Below are positions 8,088 through 16,051 of a stretch of 64,000 nucleotides of DNA, one piece after another. This DNA is from Pseudomonas azotoformans (GTDB taxonomy: Bacteria; Pseudomonadota; Gammaproteobacteria; Pseudomonadales; Pseudomonadaceae). The position numbers were made by a program, and so were the translations under genes. The first letter of the stretch is position 1. Each line of letters starts with the position of its first letter. Location: positions 2,976,001-3,040,000 of the forward strand of contig NZ_LT629702.1 in assembly GCF_900103345.1 (NCBI RefSeq), in the 5' to 3' direction. The notes beneath the pieces are model-generated. The model did not search any database and was not told the origin of the DNA. It saw only the letters and a program-made list of their open reading frames with translations.

Positions 8088-9920
8088 ATGCTCTATCGTC
8101 GCTTTGAACAACTGATCGACATCTTCCGCGACGCCCCGAGCGCCGCCCCGCCTGATAAAGTCCTGCCTTTCTACCTGTACTACCTGCGCCAGGTTTGGCC
8201 GCATTTTGCTGCCTTGCTGGTGGTGGGTCTGATCGGTGCGCTGATCGAAGTGGCGCTGTTCAGCTACCTGAGTCGCATCATCGACCTGGCCCAGGGCACG
8301 CCACCGGCCAACTTCTTTCAGGTTCACAGCACCGAGCTGATCTGGATGGCCGTGGTCGCCCTGCTGCTGCGCCCCATCTTCGGCGCCCTGCATGACCTGC
8401 TGGTGCACCAGACCATCAGCCCCGGCATGACCAGCCTGATCCGCTGGCAGAACCACAGCTACGTGCTCAAGCAGAGCCTGAATTTCTTCCAGAACGACTT
8501 CGCCGGACGTATTGCCCAGCGCATCATGCAAACCGGCAACTCGCTGCGCGACTCCGCCGTGGCCGCGGTGGATGCGATCTGGCACGTGGCGATCTACGCC
8601 ATCAGTTCCCTGGTGCTGTTTGCCGAGGCCGACTGGCGCCTGATGATCCCGCTGGTGACCTGGATCCTCTGCTACAGCCTGGCGCTGCGCTACTTTGTAC
8701 CTAGGGTGAAGGAGCGCTCGGTGATTTCCTCCGAGGCGCGCTCCAAATTGATGGGCCGCATCGTCGACGGCTACACCAACATCACCACCTTGAAGCTGTT
8801 CGCCCATACCCGCTATGAGCAGGAGTACGCCAAGGAAGCGATCGTCGAGCAGACCGAAAAAACCCAGTTGGCCAGCCGCGTGGTCACCAGCATGGACATC
8901 GTGATCACCACCATGAACGGCCTGCTGATCGTGACCACCACCGGCCTGGCGCTGTGGTTGTGGACGCAATCGATGATTTCCGTTGGCGCGATTGCCCTGG
9001 CTACAGGCCTGGTAATCCGTATCGTCAACATGTCCGGCTGGATCATGTGGGTGGTCAACGGCATTTTCGAAAACATCGGCCAGGTGCAGGATGGCCTGAA
9101 GACCATCGCCCAGCCGCTGGCGGTGATCGACCGCGATAACGCCCCGCGCCTGAGCGTGCCCCGTGGCCAAGTGCGTTTTGAGCAGGTGGATTTCCATTAC
9201 GGCAAGAAGAGCGGGATTATTGGCGGCCTCAACCTTGAGATCAAGGCCGGTGAAAAGATCGGCCTGATCGGCCCGTCCGGTGCGGGCAAGTCGACCCTGG
9301 TCAACCTGCTGCTGCGCCTGTACGACCTGCAAGGCGGGCGCATCCTGATCGACGGCCAGAACATCGCCGACGTCGCCCAGGAAAGCTTGCGCGAGCAGAT
9401 CGGCATGATCACCCAGGACACGTCGCTGCTGCATCGCTCGATCCGCGACAACCTGCTGTACGGCAAACCGGACGCTACCGACGAAGAACTCTGGGCCGCC
9501 GTGCACAAGGCGCGCGCGGATGAGTTCATCCCCTTGCTGTCGGACTCCGAAGGCCGCACCGGGCTGGATGCGCATGTGGGTGAGCGCGGAGTGAAACTCT
9601 CCGGCGGGCAGCGTCAACGTATCGCCATCGCCCGCGTACTGCTCAAGGACGCGCCGATCCTGATCATGGACGAAGCCACTTCAGCGCTGGACTCGGAAGT
9701 GGAAGCCGCGATCCAGGAAAGCCTGGAAACCCTGATGCAAGGCAAGACCGTGATCGCGATTGCCCACCGCTTGTCGACCATTGCGCGGATGGACCGCCTG
9801 GTGGTGCTGGAGAAAGGCAAGATCGCCGAGAGCGGCAGCCATGCCGAACTGCTGGCCCATGGTGGGTTGTATGCGCGGTTGTGGCAGCACCAGACCGGCG
9901 GCTTCGTCGGTATCGACTGA
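8088..9920 (+). CDS. ABC transporter, fused permease and ATPase
   Basis: A 610-residue half-transporter of the exporter type. Six hydrophobic segments in residues 30-320 form the type 1 ABC membrane domain. The C-terminal ATPase has Walker A GPSGAGKST (about 400), Q-loop MITQDTSLL, signature LSGGQRQRIAIARVLL (about 503), Walker B ILIMDEATSALD and the H-loop AHRLST. It should work as a homodimer in the inner membrane, exporting a lipid, peptide or drug. No accessory genes adjoin it, so the substrate is unknown. Confidence 0.92.
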   Translation: MLYRRFEQLIDIFRDAPSAAPPDKVLPFYLYYLRQVWPHFAALLVVGLIGALIEVALFSYLSRIIDLAQGTPPANFFQVHSTELIWMAVVALLLRPIFGALHDLLVHQTISPGMTSLIRWQNHSYVLKQSLNFFQNDFAGRIAQRIMQTGNSLRDSAVAAVDAIWHVAIYAISSLVLFAEADWRLMIPLVTWILCYSLALRYFVPRVKERSVISSEARSKLMGRIVDGYTNITTLKLFAHTRYEQEYAKEAIVEQTEKTQLASRVVTSMDIVITTMNGLLIVTTTGLALWLWTQSMISVGAIALATGLVIRIVNMSGWIMWVVNGIFENIGQVQDGLKTIAQPLAVIDRDNAPRLSVPRGQVRFEQVDFHYGKKSGIIGGLNLEIKAGEKIGLIGPSGAGKSTLVNLLLRLYDLQGGRILIDGQNIADVAQESLREQIGMITQDTSLLHRSIRDNLLYGKPDATDEELWAAVHKARADEFIPLLSDSEGRTGLDAHVGERGVKLSGGQRQRIAIARVLLKDAPILIMDEATSALDSEVEAAIQESLETLMQGKTVIAIAHRLSTIARMDRLVVLEKGKIAESGSHAELLAHGGLYARLWQHQTGGFVGID

Positions 9921-9938
9921 CCCTTACACAACCCAGCC

Positions 9939-9965
9939 TGTGGGAGGGGGCAAGCCCCCTCCCAC
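9939..9965. repeat. single REP hairpin
   Basis: A near-perfect hairpin, TGTGGGAGGGGG-CAAG-CCCCCTCCCAC, just after the ABC transporter stop. It belongs to the GGGAGGGGGCTTGCC group and may also act as a terminator, being followed by TTTAG. Confidence 0.8.
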
Positions 9966-10095
9966 TTTAGAGCCCTGGATTTGTGCCATACCCGTGCTGT
10001 ACTCAGTGCAGTGCCCAGACGGGCGCTGAAGTAAATCTGCAGGGAGCATCACTGATTTACGGATCCGGTAGAGCGATCTATCAAGGACGGGTTGC

Positions 10096-10797
10096 ATGTC
10101 TTTGTTCAAGCGTTCAGTCACAGAGGGGTTAGGTACGTTTTGGCTGGTGTTGGGCGGATGCGGGAGTGCGGTGTTGGCCGCCGCGTTCCCCGCAGTCGGG
10201 ATAGGGTTGTTGGGCGTGTCACTGGCCTTCGGGCTCACGGTGCTGACCATGGCGTTCGCCATCGGGCATATCAGCGGTTGTCACCTCAACCCGGCAGTAT
10301 CGGTGGGGCTGGTGGTGGGCGGAAGGTTTCCAGCCCGGGAGTTACCGGCTTACATTGTCTCGCAGGTAGTCGGCGGTACGCTCGCCGCTGCGTTGCTGTA
10401 CTTCATTGCCAGCGGCAAGCCGGGGTTCGAACTGGCGTCGGGCCTGGCCTCCAACGGCTATGGCGAGCATTCGCCTGGCGGTTACTCAATGGCGGCGGGG
10501 TTTGTCTGTGAGTGGGTGATGACGGCAATGTTCGTGCTGATCATCCTCGGCGCCACCGACCGCCGTGCCCCGCCAGGCCTTGCACCGATAGCCATCGGTT
10601 TGGCGTTGACACTCATCCACCTGATCTCCATTCCCGTCACCAACACCTCAGTCAACCCGGCCCGCAGCACCGGCCCTGCACTGATCGTCGGCGGATGGGC
10701 GATCCAGCAATTGTGGATGTTCTGGCTTGCGCCGATCCTGGGCGCGGTGATCGGTGGGTTCACTTATCGATGGCTGGGCAAGGAGGCGGCGGGCTGA
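10096..10797 (+). CDS. aqpZ: aquaporin Z
   Basis: A 233-residue six-helix MIP channel. The two NPA boxes are visible as HLNPAVSVG (about residues 61-69) and [12 protein letters not shown] (about 184-195). The Arg after the second NPA is the selectivity-filter arginine, and the NPARS context with a small filter is typical of water-specific AqpZ. The N-terminus [16 protein letters not shown] matches the family. AAGGA lies upstream of the ATG at 10096. Monocistronic, followed by a REPIN. Confidence 0.93.
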   Translation: MSLFKRSVTEGLGTFWLVLGGCGSAVLAAAFPAVGIGLLGVSLAFGLTVLTMAFAIGHISGCHLNPAVSVGLVVGGRFPARELPAYIVSQVVGGTLAAALLYFIASGKPGFELASGLASNGYGEHSPGGYSMAAGFVCEWVMTAMFVLIILGATDRRAPPGLAPIAIGLALTLIHLISIPVTNTSVNPARSTGPALIVGGWAIQQLWMFWLAPILGAVIGGFTYRWLGKEAAG

Positions 10798-10805
10798 CGC
10801 CTCAC

Positions 10806-10907
10806 CTGTAGGAGCGAGCTTGCTCGCGAAAAATGTCAACGATAACGCGGGCAGCCTGGTTTAACGCGGTGTCTGGGCGTTCTTCGCGAGCAAGCTCGCT
10901 CCTACAG
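10806..10907. repeat. paired REP element (REPIN)
   Basis: CTGTAGGAGCGAGCTTGCTCGCGAA and its complement at the far end enclose about 50 bases. It lies between the converging aqpZ and FemAB-like genes. Confidence 0.88.
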
Positions 10908-10913
10908 GGGGAT

Positions 10914-12038
10914 TTATACCTGCCGATACGGCAAGGCTGCCCTCGCCTCCTCGGCATACGCCACGATCCCTACGCGCTCGCGTTCGAGGAAATCCTCCAC
11001 GGCATTCTTCAATCCCGGATGGCGCAGGTAGTGCCACGACCGCGTGATCACTGGCTCGAACCCACGGATCAACTTGTGCTCGCCCTGTGCCCCCGCATCG
11101 AAACGCTGCAGGCCGTGGGCGATGGCGTAGTCCATGCCCTGGTAGAAGCAGGTTTCGAAGTGCAGACGGTCAAACTCTGCCAGGCAGCCCCAGTAGCGGC
11201 CGTAGAAGCTGTCGTCGCCGAGCAGGCTGAAGGCCATGGCTACCGGGCGCGAGCCTTGCTTGGCCAGTACCACGCGGATGGCTTCAGGCATGCGCTCGGC
11301 CAGCAGGCTGAAAAACGCGCGAGTCAGGTAGGGCGATTGGCGGCGCACGGCATAGGTGTTGGCGTAGCAGGCGTAGACAAAATCCCACTGCGCCTCGCTC
11401 AGTTCATGGCCTTGCAACCACTCGAAATCGATCCCCTGCCCCGCCACTTGCTCGCGCTCCTTGCGCATCTGTTTGCGCTTGCGCGAGCTCAAGGCGTCGA
11501 GAAAGTCCTGGAAGTCGCGGTAGCCGCGGTTCTGCCAGTGATACTGACAGCCCAGGCGCTGCAACCAGCCCGGTTGCCGGGCCAGTGCAGCATCGGCCAG
11601 GCCATCGGTGAAGTTTATATGGGCGCTGGAAAGCCCCTCGATCTCCAGGTAACCCGGCAGGCTCTTGAGCAGCTCAAAACCGTCTTCGGCGCTGGCGGCC
11701 AATAGACGTGGACCGCTGACCGGGCTGAACGGCACCGCTGTCAGCAACTTGGGGTAGTAGTCGATGCCGGCGCGCTCACAGGCATCGGCCCAACCGTGAT
11801 CGAACACGTACTCCCCATAGGAATGCCATTTGCGGTAACTGGGCAGTGCGGCCACCAGCCGGTCACCCTCCCAGTGCAGCAAATGCTCCGGCTGCCAGCC
11901 CGATTGCGGGCCCAGGCTGGCGCTGTCTTCCAAGGCGCTCAGGAACGCGTGCCGCACGAACGGCTGCCCCTGCGGCACCAGCGCATCCCAGGCTTGCGGG
12001 ACGATTTCGGACAGGCTGTCCAGGCGTTGCAGCGGCAT
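10914..12038 (-). CDS. GNAT/FemAB-like acyltransferase family protein
   Basis: A 374-residue cytosolic protein of the FemAB/GNAT-like 'peptidogalycan biosynthesis' family often seen in pseudomonads. The N-terminal segment (PLQRLDSLSEI, SLGPQSGWQPEHLL) and a C-terminal block with RYWGCLAEFDRLHFETCFYQG and FDAGAQGEHKLIRGF match conserved blocks as I remember them. The start was set at the ATG preceded by GAGG with 6-base spacing, giving MPLQRL; longer starts at 12044 and 12122 are possible. The reaction is unknown in this family; aminoacyl transfer is only inferred from the fold. Confidence 0.75.
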   Translation of the reverse strand: MPLQRLDSLSEIVPQAWDALVPQGQPFVRHAFLSALEDSASLGPQSGWQPEHLLHWEGDRLVAALPSYRKWHSYGEYVFDHGWADACERAGIDYYPKLLTAVPFSPVSGPRLLAASAEDGFELLKSLPGYLEIEGLSSAHINFTDGLADAALARQPGWLQRLGCQYHWQNRGYRDFQDFLDALSSRKRKQMRKEREQVAGQGIDFEWLQGHELSEAQWDFVYACYANTYAVRRQSPYLTRAFFSLLAERMPEAIRVVLAKQGSRPVAMAFSLLGDDSFYGRYWGCLAEFDRLHFETCFYQGMDYAIAHGLQRFDAGAQGEHKLIRGFEPVITRSWHYLRHPGLKNAVEDFLERERVGIVAYAEEARAALPYRQV

Positions 12039-12156
12039 CGGCATCCTCACTGGTTCGGGGCGTGAAAGCCTGGCGAGTATCGCCGATTGCCGGCCCTGGC
12101 ACACCCCCGTTTCGCGCGACAAGGCTCTAAACCAATAGTTCCGAACGTGAAAAATT

Positions 12157-12172
12157 TGTCATCTAGATGACA
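12157..12172. promoter_or_regulatory. 16-bp perfect palindrome upstream of the porin gene
   Basis: TGTCATCTAGATGACA is a perfect 16-bp palindrome 150 bases before the porin ATG, in an otherwise uncoded 283-base gap shared by the divergent FemAB-like gene. Its dyad form suggests a binding site for a dimeric regulator such as a GntR protein. No regulator gene adjoins it. Confidence 0.45.
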
Positions 12173-12321
12173 TCACTTCGCCACTGCGCCGTCATAAACG
12201 ATCGTGATACTAACGCCTGTTTTTAGAGCGCCTGGTTCTACCCGGCGGCTATTTTTCCGTCCGTCATCGGTCGGTTGTGTCCTGGATGGTTTGCCATCCC
12301 TCCTCACTTTCGGAGATTGAT

Positions 12322-13644
12322 ATGCGTCTTGCTTCCACTAAAACTGCGGCGGTCCTGTGCGGCGGCCTGTTACTGGCCCTGAGCGTTCCGGCCAGCGCTG
12401 CAGTCGACGCTAAATTGCTCGACATGCTCAAGGCCAACGGCCAGATCACCGCGGCGCAGTACACTGAACTGCAAAGCGAGCTGGCCAAAGACCAGAAAGA
12501 ACAGCAGATCGCACGGCAAGCTCAACAAGAGACCAACGAACAGATCGCGGCCACCGCGAAGAAAACCAATGAGCTGAGCAGCTTCGACCAGAAGCTGGCC
12601 TGGGCCGCCAAGACTCAGTTCAAGGGTGACGTACGTTTCCGTCAGGAAACCGTGAAAATCCAGGGCGAATCCAACAACGGCGGCCGCGACAAGGACCGTC
12701 AGCGCATCCGTGCCCGCCTGGGCGCCTACACCGAGATCAACTCGCAAGTCGACACCGGTATCCGGATTGCCACCGGCAGCAGCGACGATGCGCGCTCGAC
12801 CAACCAGGACCAGGACAACTATTTCGACAAGAAGTCGATCTGGCTGGACCTTGGCTACATCGACTACCACCCGGACCAGATCAAGAACCTGCACGTGATC
12901 GGCGGCAAGATGCTGCAACCGTGGGTGAACATGGGCGACGTCATCTGGGATAGCGACATCAACCCTGAAGGCCTGGCCCTGACCTACAAATACCCGCTGG
13001 GCAGCAGCGCCGAGCTGTTCGGCAGCCTCGGTAACTACAACCTCAAGGACAACGTCGACGGCGATGGCGTGCAATTCCGTCACGACCTGCGCCTGACCTC
13101 TGGCCAGTTGGGCACACGCTTCTCGGTCACCGACAACCTGAAAATGACCCTGGGCGGCAGCGTCTACGCCTACCAGAACGACAAGGACAGCCGTTGCACA
13201 ACCACCACCACGCCTTGCGCACTGGCGGTCAACGGTAACTCGGCCGACAACCAGTTCCGCCTGTATGAAGGCTTTGCCCAAGCCGACATCGGCGGTCTGG
13301 CAGTGCCGCTGGCGTTCTACGGCCAGTACGTGAAAAACAACGACGCCGTGACCGACCAAGACACCGCCTGGCTGATCGGTGCCAAGTCGAAAGTGTTCGG
13401 CTTCAACCTGGACTACAACTACCGCGACATCCAGCGTAATGCCGTGGTGGGTGCCTTCACCGACTCGGACTTCGCCAATGGAACCACCGGTTCGCGCGGT
13501 CACAAGATGAAGGTCAGCTACGACATCGACAAGAACTTCGCCCTCGGTGCCACGTACTTCCTGACCAAGGCCGACTACGCCAGCCGTACCCAGCGTGACG
13601 CCAACACCAACACCCTGCAGCTGGATGCAGAAGCCAAGTTCTAA
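12322..13644 (+). CDS. outer-membrane porin, Porin_5-like
   Basis: A 440-residue outer-membrane protein. It has a signal peptide (RLASTKTAAVLCGGLLLALSVPASA), then an alpha-helical, coiled-coil-prone segment (about residues 28-100, rich in Gln/Glu/Lys), then repeated amphipathic beta strands ending in an aromatic C-terminal Phe (DAEAKF), the signal read by the Bam machinery. Two Cys in CTTTTTPC could form a loop disulphide. The family fits the 'putative porin' group; substrate unknown. CGGAG before the ATG sets the start. A GC-rich hairpin without a T-run lies downstream at 13661-13683. Confidence 0.85.
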   Translation: MRLASTKTAAVLCGGLLLALSVPASAAVDAKLLDMLKANGQITAAQYTELQSELAKDQKEQQIARQAQQETNEQIAATAKKTNELSSFDQKLAWAAKTQFKGDVRFRQETVKIQGESNNGGRDKDRQRIRARLGAYTEINSQVDTGIRIATGSSDDARSTNQDQDNYFDKKSIWLDLGYIDYHPDQIKNLHVIGGKMLQPWVNMGDVIWDSDINPEGLALTYKYPLGSSAELFGSLGNYNLKDNVDGDGVQFRHDLRLTSGQLGTRFSVTDNLKMTLGGSVYAYQNDKDSRCTTTTTPCALAVNGNSADNQFRLYEGFAQADIGGLAVPLAFYGQYVKNNDAVTDQDTAWLIGAKSKVFGFNLDYNYRDIQRNAVVGAFTDSDFANGTTGSRGHKMKVSYDIDKNFALGATYFLTKADYASRTQRDANTNTLQLDAEAKF

Positions 13645-13751
13645 TAGTAGGTGTTGAAAGCCTTGGGCCAGGACGGCCCGAGGTGGCTGTACCAGTCTTG
13701 CGTGAGTGGATCGGTCCCCATCATCCGTTCGCTCCACCCACGCGAGCCTGT

Positions 13752-13997
13752 TTATTCCCCGCCTTTGTGATCCTTGAGCCGCTCGTCAGCCAGACGCTGG
13801 GCCAAGGCCTCCACACCCTCTACCGGCTCATCCGGCATTATCTTCAGCGTCGCCTGCATCAGGCGCATCTGGCGGATAAACCGGCGGCAGTTCGGGCAGA
13901 ACATCAAGTGATGACGCACCAGCAGACGCTCGCGAAAGGTCAACTGCCCATCGAGATAGTCACTGGAACGTGCCACTTGTTCTTTACAGGTCAACAT
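13752..13997 (-). CDS. anti-sigma factor, zinc-finger type
   Basis: An 81-residue cytosolic protein with the ZAS signature H-x3-C-x2-C (HHLMFCPNC, about residues 29-37) and an upstream Cys (LTCKE). It probably binds and inhibits the ECF sigma factor encoded immediately upstream. The ATG overlaps the sigma gene's stop (GAATGTTGA), a translational coupling typical of sigma/anti-sigma pairs. It has no membrane segment, so it is a soluble redox- or metal-responsive type rather than a transmembrane FecR-like one. Confidence 0.85.
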   Translation of the reverse strand: MLTCKEQVARSSDYLDGQLTFRERLLVRHHLMFCPNCRRFIRQMRLMQATLKIMPDEPVEGVEALAQRLADERLKDHKGGE

Positions 13998-14605
13998 TCG
14001 CCCGTTTCCTCAAAATGCTCCACCGTGGCGAAGACTTTAAGCCGTGCCCGATGCAACAGCACACGGACATTGGAGAGCGACAACGTCAGAAGATTACAGA
14101 TCTCTTCCAACTCCAGGCCCTGCCGTTCGCGCAGCACCAGCACGCTGCTTTGCAACTCCGACAGACTCAGCAACGTATGCTCCAGGCATTTGCGCAGTTC
14201 ATCTTCGGTGAGCAGGGCTTCCGGGGTGTCCTGGTGCCAGGCGTAGGGGGCGACGGCCCAATGGCCATCGTCAGGCGTGAAGCGATCATCACCGATAGTG
14301 CCGTGGGGCGAAGGCAGATCGTCGAGCAACACTTCGCGACGATTCTGCTTGTAGCGCCCTTTGGCAGCGTTGGCGGTAATGGTCAGCAGCCAGGTCTTGA
14401 GGCTGGAACGCCCCTCGAACCTGGCCAGGTTGCGCACCACCGACAGCCAGGCATCCTGCACGACTTCGTCGGCGTGACGCTGGCCGACGATGGCAAAGGC
14501 CACCGCGCGCATGGCGCTCTGGTAGGTGGTGACCAATTCCTTGTAGGCCCGCTGCTCACCCTTGAGCAGGCGTTCAAGCAGGTGCGCGTCGTCCGCTGCT
14601 GCCAT
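13991..14605 (-). CDS. ECF-family RNA polymerase sigma factor
   Basis: A 204-residue sigma-70 family ECF factor. Region 2 spans about residues 12-82 (AYKELVTTYQSAM, HADEVVQDAWLSVVRNLARFEGRSSLKTWLLTI), followed by an acidic linker and region 4 (LSELQSSVLVLRERQGLELEEICNLL, LSNVRVLLHRARLKVF). GAGG lies 6 bases before the ATG. It is cotranscribed with the downstream anti-sigma gene and lies 17 bases after the FabH-like gene on the same strand. The same pairing of an ECF factor and a FabH homologue is known from P. aeruginosa PA3285-PA3286. Confidence 0.9.
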   Translation of the reverse strand: MAAADDAHLLERLLKGEQRAYKELVTTYQSAMRAVAFAIVGQRHADEVVQDAWLSVVRNLARFEGRSSLKTWLLTITANAAKGRYKQNRREVLLDDLPSPHGTIGDDRFTPDDGHWAVAPYAWHQDTPEALLTEDELRKCLEHTLLSLSELQSSVLVLRERQGLELEEICNLLTLSLSNVRVLLHRARLKVFATVEHFEETGEC

Positions 14606-14622
14606 TCAAGACCTCGATTGTC

Positions 14623-15744
14623 TTAGCGTTTGCGCAGGATCACGCTGCCGATCGAATAGCCCGCGCCGAACGAACTGAGCACCGCCACGGAGCCCTTGGG
14701 CAGGTCATCCTGATTCTTGTGGAACGCAATCACCGAACCCGCCGAGCTGGTGTTGGCGTAGGTATCGAGGATCACCGGTGCTTCTTCGACCGTGGCTTCG
14801 CGGCCCAGCAGCTTCTTCACGATCAGGTGGTTCATGCTCAGGTTGGCCTGGTGCAGCCAGAAGCGCTTCACATCGGCCACGTTCAACTGGTTTTCCGCCA
14901 GATGCACGCCAATCAGCTCGGCCACCATCGGGCATACGTCGCGGAACACCTTGCGGCCTTCCTGTACGAACAGTTTGTCCGGCGCGCCGATGCCCTCTTC
15001 CGCGGCGCGGTTGAGGAAGCCGAAGTTGTTGCGGATGTTATTGGAGAACTTGGTCAGCAGCTTGGTGCTCACCACGTCGAACTGATGTTCGGAGGTTGCC
15101 AGGTCGGCGCGCTCCAGGATCACGGCGGTGGCCGCGTCACCAAAGATGAAGTGGCTGTCGCGGTCGCGGAAGTTCAGGTGGCCGGTGCAGACTTCCGGGT
15201 TGACCATCAGGATCGCCCGCGCCTGGCCCAGCTGGATGCTGTTGGCGGCGTTCTGGATGCCGAAGGTGGCCGAGGAACAGGCCACGTTCATGTCAAAACC
15301 AAACCCTTCGATGCCCAGGGCTTCCTGGACTTCAATAGCGATGGCCGGGTAGGCACGTTGCAGGTTGGAGCAGGCGACGATCACACCGTCGATGTCGGCG
15401 GCGGTTTTGCCCGCGCGTTGTAGAGCTTGTTCAGCGGCGCCGACGGCCATCTGGCAGAGGACCGACCATTCGTCGTTGCTGCGCTCGGGCAGGCGTGGGG
15501 CCATGCGCTGCGGATCGAGAATGCCGTCCTTGTCCATCACGAAGCGGCTCTTGATGCCGGAGGCCTTTTCGATGAAGGCGGCGCTGGATTCGGTCAGCGG
15601 CTGCACGTCACCGCGCTCGATGGCGGCGGCGTTGTCGCTGTTGAACTGATGCACGTAGGAATTGAAAGACTGCACCAGCTCTTCGTTGGAGATGCTGTTG
15701 GCCGGGGTATACAGGCCAGTGCCGCTGATGACGACGTTATGCAC
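14623..15744 (-). CDS. 3-oxoacyl-ACP synthase III-like (beta-ketodecanoyl-ACP synthase)
   Basis: A 373-residue thiolase-fold condensing enzyme. The nucleophile is in FDMNVACSSATFG (Cys about 143); catalytic His and Asn lie in FWLHQANLSMNHLI and ANTSSAGSVIAFHK. The length matches P. aeruginosa PA3286, which uses octanoyl-CoA from beta-oxidation to make beta-ketodecanoyl-ACP and so feeds fatty acids back into synthesis; the same role is inferred. I chose a GTG start at 15744, supported by GAGG at 7 bases and the family N-terminus HNVVISGTG; an upstream frame to 15831 lacks this support. It leads the ECF/anti-sigma genes. Confidence 0.85.
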   Translation of the reverse strand: MHNVVISGTGLYTPANSISNEELVQSFNSYVHQFNSDNAAAIERGDVQPLTESSAAFIEKASGIKSRFVMDKDGILDPQRMAPRLPERSNDEWSVLCQMAVGAAEQALQRAGKTAADIDGVIVACSNLQRAYPAIAIEVQEALGIEGFGFDMNVACSSATFGIQNAANSIQLGQARAILMVNPEVCTGHLNFRDRDSHFIFGDAATAVILERADLATSEHQFDVVSTKLLTKFSNNIRNNFGFLNRAAEEGIGAPDKLFVQEGRKVFRDVCPMVAELIGVHLAENQLNVADVKRFWLHQANLSMNHLIVKKLLGREATVEEAPVILDTYANTSSAGSVIAFHKNQDDLPKGSVAVLSSFGAGYSIGSVILRKR

Positions 15745-15929
15745 GGTCGTTCCTCTAAATCTGTCAGGCAGAAGATATTGGTACCGTCGTACCAAACTAT
15801 AAGTAGTCCGATTCCGCTCCGCGGACACCAAACTGGCATCGCTTTATTCCATCGCGCCGCAGCCTTTCGCGACGATCCCGGCATTTATAACCGCGAAGTT
15901 TGCCACAACCCTCGGAATTTGGCGCTATC

Positions 15930-16017
15930 TGTGGGAGGGGGCTTGCCCCCGATAGCGGTGGGCCAGTCAACACATCCTTTACTGACAGACCGCAATCGGG
16001 GGCAAGCCCCTCCCACA
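15930..16017. repeat. paired REP element (REPIN)
   Basis: GTGGGAGGGGGCTTGCCCCCGAT and its inverted copy enclose about 40 bases. It occupies most of the 307-base gap between the FabH-like gene and hrpA; nothing else is seen there. Confidence 0.88.
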
Positions 16018-16051
16018 CTGGACCTGTATTGCCTTGGAAACCGTGTAAACA

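Noticed and set aside
8079..9617. 512-codon minus-strand ORF opposite the ABC transporter gene
   Set aside because: Composition is typical of an antisense frame; no start signal or conserved domain.
13661..13683. Terminator after the porin gene
   Set aside because: CCTTGGGCC/GGCCCGAGG makes a good hairpin but has no T-run on either side, so termination cannot be claimed.
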